DNA of 64,000 nt from positions 124,001 through 188,000 of the forward strand of contig JAYNQW010000004.1 in NCBI GenBank assembly GCA_038114465.1, in the 5' to 3' direction. This document shows positions 60,719 to 64,000 of the stretch, piece by piece. The notes beneath the pieces were generated by a model, which searched no databases, had not been told where the DNA came from, and was given only the letters and a program-made list of their open reading frames with translations. Position 1 is the first letter of the stretch. The number at the start of each line of letters is the position of its first letter. A program made the translations under genes and the position numbers. Source of the stretch: CALINB01 sp938045325. Lineage in GTDB: Bacteria; Pseudomonadota; Alphaproteobacteria; Rhodospirillales; CALINB01.

Positions 60719-63700
60719 CTAAAGCCGTTCGATATAAGCCACGACCCCCTTCATGGCTCCAGGCAATTTAGGTGCTGCTTCATTAATTTCATCCCAGTTC
60801 TCAGATTTTCCAGCTGTTTCTAACGTGTAACAGATATCCGCCAACTCATTTGCGCCAACTGCACGAGAAGAAGATTTCAATTTATGTGCTGCCGCCGCTA
60901 GGTCTGCCGCTGAATGTTCTAAAAATGCTTTATCAATATCCTCAACAATCTCTTGCGACGGCTCGACAAATTCGTTGAGAATTTCTTTGAGCGTATCCAT
61001 GTCGTCGCCAAAAATTTCCTTCAATGCTGATAAATCAATGAGCGGCTGATCCTCGCCAACAGAAGACTCGGTTTCATTGAGAGGGTTATCAGGTTTTGCA
61101 ATTTCTGATTTACCATCTTCACCACTGTGGCCTGTTTGCTCTGTTCGTAATTGTGCCGCTTTTGGGAACCACTTAATGATCATGGCATCCAACAACGGCA
61201 TTTTTGTTGGTTTGCTCAGGTAGTCATCCATACCCGCCTCCAAACACTTTTCCCGTGCATCCTGAAGGGCATCCGCCGTTAAAGCAACAATAGGAAAGCG
61301 TATATCGGGAATAGGTTCTTCAGCACGTATAGATTGTGATAATTCGTAACCATCCATAATTGGCATATGACAGTCGGATAATAATAGTCCGTATTTATGC
61401 GTATTTTCCCGAAGCATTTTGAGGGCTTCCGCACCGTCATTGGCAAACTCAGACACATAGCCAAGGTTATCGAGCTGTTGGCCAATGACGAGTTGGTTTG
61501 TCTTATTGTCTTCGGCAACAAGCAACATTGCGCCGTGTTTTGCCGCCTCATCAGCTGCGGGTGCCGTGAAATTGGTCACTTGAGTAAAGGCATCACCGTG
61601 AGTCATATATTCAGAGATATCCAGACCAACTGACTCGCGAACGCTCCGGAATAACGAATTCAAGAAAACAGGTTTGGTCAAGAACCCATCAAGTAATTCT
61701 TTATTAACGAGCGATCGAGCCAAAGCATTATTCGGTGGGGCAACCAATAAAATCTTTGTGTTGTTGTTCTTTCCAGCTTCTCGCAGCTGGCCGATGAATT
61801 TCTCAATATCTTCATCGTAAAATTCTATATCAACGATTGCGACGTTATGTTTCGATAGAGATTTTTGCTTTAAAGCCGATAAAGCCTCATCGGTTGTTGT
61901 CACTACAAAGACATCGGAACCTCCTGCCCTTAAATATTCATCAAATACCTTTTGCGATTCGGAAAGTTGATCGCAAACAAGCACAGACACATCGGATAAC
62001 GCAGCATTATCAATTGCCAGCTCAAGATTCGTTTGCTCAAAGGGCAGAGTAAACCAGAAGCAAGACCCTTTCCCTTTTTCACTGTCAACGCCAATCTCAC
62101 CGCCCATCAATTCAACAAGACGCTGGCAAATAGTAAGACCTAATCCCGAACCGCCGAATTTTCGGGTTGTCGATGTATCGGCCTGCGAAAAGGCTTGGAA
62201 CAATTTGGACATCTGCTCTTCTGTCATGCCGATGCCTGTATCGCATATATTAAAGCGATACATAGCCTGACCATCATTTGCGCCTTCAATCGACAACTCA
62301 ATCGTAACAAAACCTTTTTCCGTAAATTTGATGGCGTTGCTGAGCAGATTTGAAACAATTTGTCGGATACGAACGGAATCGCCTTTCACCCGATCGGGTA
62401 TGCTTGGATCAACATGAACCAGCAAATCGAGCTCTTTACTGTGAATGTTTGATGCGAAAAGACTGGAAACCCCTTCCATGACTTCACGAAGTGACATCTC
62501 GATATTTTCGAGCTCAAGTTTTCCGGCTTCGATCTTAAAGAAATCAAGAATGTCGTTGATAACCGTTAACAACGTTTCAGCCGATTCACCCATCACACGA
62601 ACCATATCTTTCTGGTCCATATTGAGCGGTGTGCTCTTCATCAACTCCAGCATACCCATGACACCGTTCATAGGCGTGCGGATTTCATGGCTCATCGTCG
62701 CGAGAAATGCAGCTTTTGCTTTTGTGGCTGCTTCGGCTTCATCGCGAAGCTCTTCAGCGCGGACACGAGATTCTTCGATATCCTGCATCATATTCAGGGC
62801 GGCCTTGCGAGCATCAGATAATTCATCTATTTGCACACGCAATTTCTCTTGCGCCTTTTTTCGTTCCTTTAATTCATTTTCCGCCTGTTGATGCAGATCG
62901 TTCGAACGCTGACGAGACTCTTCGATATCCTGCATCATGTTGAGAGCTGCTTTCCTGGCATCGGAAAGCTCGTTCATACGATCTTCAAGCTCCGAATGCG
63001 ATAATTTGCGTTCGGCAACGCGGCCAAGAGCCAATCCAACTTGAGTAATTGAATTGATGAGCAGTTCATCAAATTCGATGATGTCTTCAGAGAAAAATTC
63101 CAAAATGGCGTGTATTTGATCATCCACCATGACAGGAAAAGCAAAGGCAGATGCGACATTGAGATGGTTAACGAGCTTGGCACGGGGAGAATTCGGATCA
63201 GAGCCGAGATCTTTAACATAAGTTGGCTCGCGTTTTTCTAACACATGCCCCGGCAAACCGACACCTAAAGAAAAAATTGTTTGTTCTGTTGCTTGCTTGA
63301 ATTCGGAAAACTTTTCAGGGTCCGACAAATACCAAATATCGGTACTAATAAATTGATCAGATTGATTGCTATCAGGCTCACAGGCATGGCCAATCTGAAA
63401 ATTCAAATTTTTGCAAACCGTGTTGATGGCAAAACGAATAGCCTCATTAAAAGACGCCGCCTCACCAGCCGAAAATACGACTCGATGTTGCAAGTTTTGA
63501 AGAATCGATTGCCGCTTAATGAGTTTTTTTTGATTTTCAATTCTATCTTCAAGATGTTGCAGAATTGGATTACTGACGTGACGGAATATCAGTCCGCCAA
63601 TAGCTATTAAGAATGCCGACAAGATGACGGCGATGGCACCGGCTTCGATAAATGGGATTCTGATTTCCCACATATCAATTTTTGTAACGATCCCCATATC

Positions 63701-64000
63701 CAGATAGGCCGCGGGTTCATAAGCTGCCAGCACCGTTTCTCCACGATAATCAAGACCAATCATTGACCCCGATAATCCAGACAAGGCTTTTCGCATAGGC
63801 TCGGCATAAGGGCTATCCCAAGGGACCGGCTGCGGTTCATGCGTATTAGAGTGTCGTTGCGGCAGGACAAATTCGATGACACGGTTACGATGCTGCGCCA
63901 TTACAATTTCACCCGTTTTGCCAAACCCTTTATAGCTGGCATGTGAGTAACGAATTTGGCTAAGGGTCGAGGGTTTCCAGCCACCTTTTTGTGTGAGAGG
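60719..64000 (-). CDS. Hybrid sensor histidine kinase, N-terminus cut by window edge
   Basis: At least 1093 residues; the frame is open to the last base of the window. Domains in order: part of a periplasmic Cache-like sensor (GLDYRGETVLAAYEP), TM helix (IEAGAIAVILSAFLIAIGGLIF), GAF domain, coiled coil with a 49-residue repeat, and HisKA with SHEIRTPMNGVMGM. Then come HATPase (NLLSNAIKF, GIGMTEEQ, GSGLGLTIC), a degenerate receiver, a full receiver (LLLSDCHMPIMDGYE, LSKPTK) and an HPt domain (AAAAHKLKSSSRAVGANELA). It is a phosphorelay kinase that can pass phosphate via the HPt to separate receivers, such as the two encoded just downstream. Starts beyond the window. Confidence 0.92.
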   Translation of the reverse strand, partial: PLTQKGGWKPSTLSQIRYSHASYKGFGKTGEIVMAQHRNRVIEFVLPQRHSNTHEPQPVPWDSPYAEPMRKALSGLSGSMIGLDYRGETVLAAYEPAAYLDMGIVTKIDMWEIRIPFIEAGAIAVILSAFLIAIGGLIFRHVSNPILQHLEDRIENQKKLIKRQSILQNLQHRVVFSAGEAASFNEAIRFAINTVCKNLNFQIGHACEPDSNQSDQFISTDIWYLSDPEKFSEFKQATEQTIFSLGVGLPGHVLEKREPTYVKDLGSDPNSPRAKLVNHLNVASAFAFPVMVDDQIHAILEFFSEDIIEFDELLINSITQVGLALGRVAERKLSHSELEDRMNELSDARKAALNMMQDIEESRQRSNDLHQQAENELKERKKAQEKLRVQIDELSDARKAALNMMQDIEESRVRAEELRDEAEAATKAKAAFLATMSHEIRTPMNGVMGMLELMKSTPLNMDQKDMVRVMGESAETLLTVINDILDFFKIEAGKLELENIEMSLREVMEGVSSLFASNIHSKELDLLVHVDPSIPDRVKGDSVRIRQIVSNLLSNAIKFTEKGFVTIELSIEGANDGQAMYRFNICDTGIGMTEEQMSKLFQAFSQADTSTTRKFGGSGLGLTICQRLVELMGGEIGVDSEKGKGSCFWFTLPFEQTNLELAIDNAALSDVSVLVCDQLSESQKVFDEYLRAGGSDVFVVTTTDEALSALKQKSLSKHNVAIVDIEFYDEDIEKFIGQLREAGKNNNTKILLVAPPNNALARSLVNKELLDGFLTKPVFLNSLFRSVRESVGLDISEYMTHGDAFTQVTNFTAPAADEAAKHGAMLLVAEDNKTNQLVIGQQLDNLGYVSEFANDGAEALKMLRENTHKYGLLLSDCHMPIMDGYELSQSIRAEEPIPDIRFPIVALTADALQDAREKCLEAGMDDYLSKPTKMPLLDAMIIKWFPKAAQLRTEQTGHSGEDGKSEIAKPDNPLNETESSVGEDQPLIDLSALKEIFGDDMDTLKEILNEFVEPSQEIVEDIDKAFLEHSAADLAAAAHKLKSSSRAVGANELADICYTLETAGKSENWDEINEAAPKLPGAMKGVVAYIERL

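Noticed and set aside
1..64000. CRISPR array or phage structural genes
   Set aside because: No regularly spaced repeats and no capsid, tail or terminase motifs were seen; the only repeats are the att copies, the short end repeats, the promoter motifs and the kinase coiled-coil repeat.

Overview
The window looks like chromosome from an alphaproteobacterium of moderate GC content. This is judged from the family mix (a TctC/Bug binding protein, MmgE/PrpD proteins, an ECF sigma factor with a ChrR anti-sigma) and is an inference, not a phylogenetic placement. It has three parts.

Left part, about 1-19.2 kb, is a catabolic region. It holds an IlvD/Edd dehydratase (cut by the window edge), a PhyH-type dioxygenase, an IclR regulator, a very clear sulfoacetaldehyde acetyltransferase (xsc), a D-2-hydroxyacid dehydrogenase, three tandem small cupins, an HpcH/HpaI aldolase, an amidohydrolase, a PrpF isomerase, a TPR/2OG-oxygenase, a Cys-type sulfatase, a TctC-type binding protein, a second ThDP enzyme, a carboxymuconolactone decarboxylase family protein and two bicupins. 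Together these suggest breakdown of an organosulfonate or sulfated carbon source, with Xsc releasing sulfite and acetyl phosphate.

Middle part: selA and selB (20.5-23.8 kb) are followed by only the 5' half of selC. The same 40 bp recurs at 49.73 kb as the start of an intact tRNA-Sec gene. The 25.8 kb between the copies is therefore read as an element integrated in selC. It carries a frameshifted gene, a CPBP protease, an XRE regulator, an integrase, a HipA kinase, a YeiH transporter and, from 31.6 to about 45 kb, what looks like a complete singlet-oxygen-type regulon. That regulon has an ECF sigma factor, a ChrR anti-sigma, a fasciclin protein, SDR and FAD enzymes, folE (with an amber codon), cytochrome c, and a FAD/DUF1365/Cfa/GPH/DUF3833 operon. 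Nine promoters of the form TGATCY-N15/16-CGTA tie it together. One of them drives what appears to be an unannotated small RNA whose hairpin loop displays an anti-Shine-Dalgarno sequence. A chimeric phospholipase-integrase ORF closes the element next to selC.

Right part, about 49.7-64 kb: directly beside selC, on the opposite strand, is a glutaredoxin-DinB gene with an in-frame TGA at the first position of its CxxC motif and a SECIS-like hairpin behind it, so almost certainly a selenoprotein. Then follow two MmgE/PrpD genes, a tandem family of small lipoproteins, a TauD dioxygenase, bipA/typA, and a signalling operon. That operon encodes a hybrid histidine kinase running off the window, a CheY-like receiver broken by an amber codon, and a receiver-adenylate cyclase.
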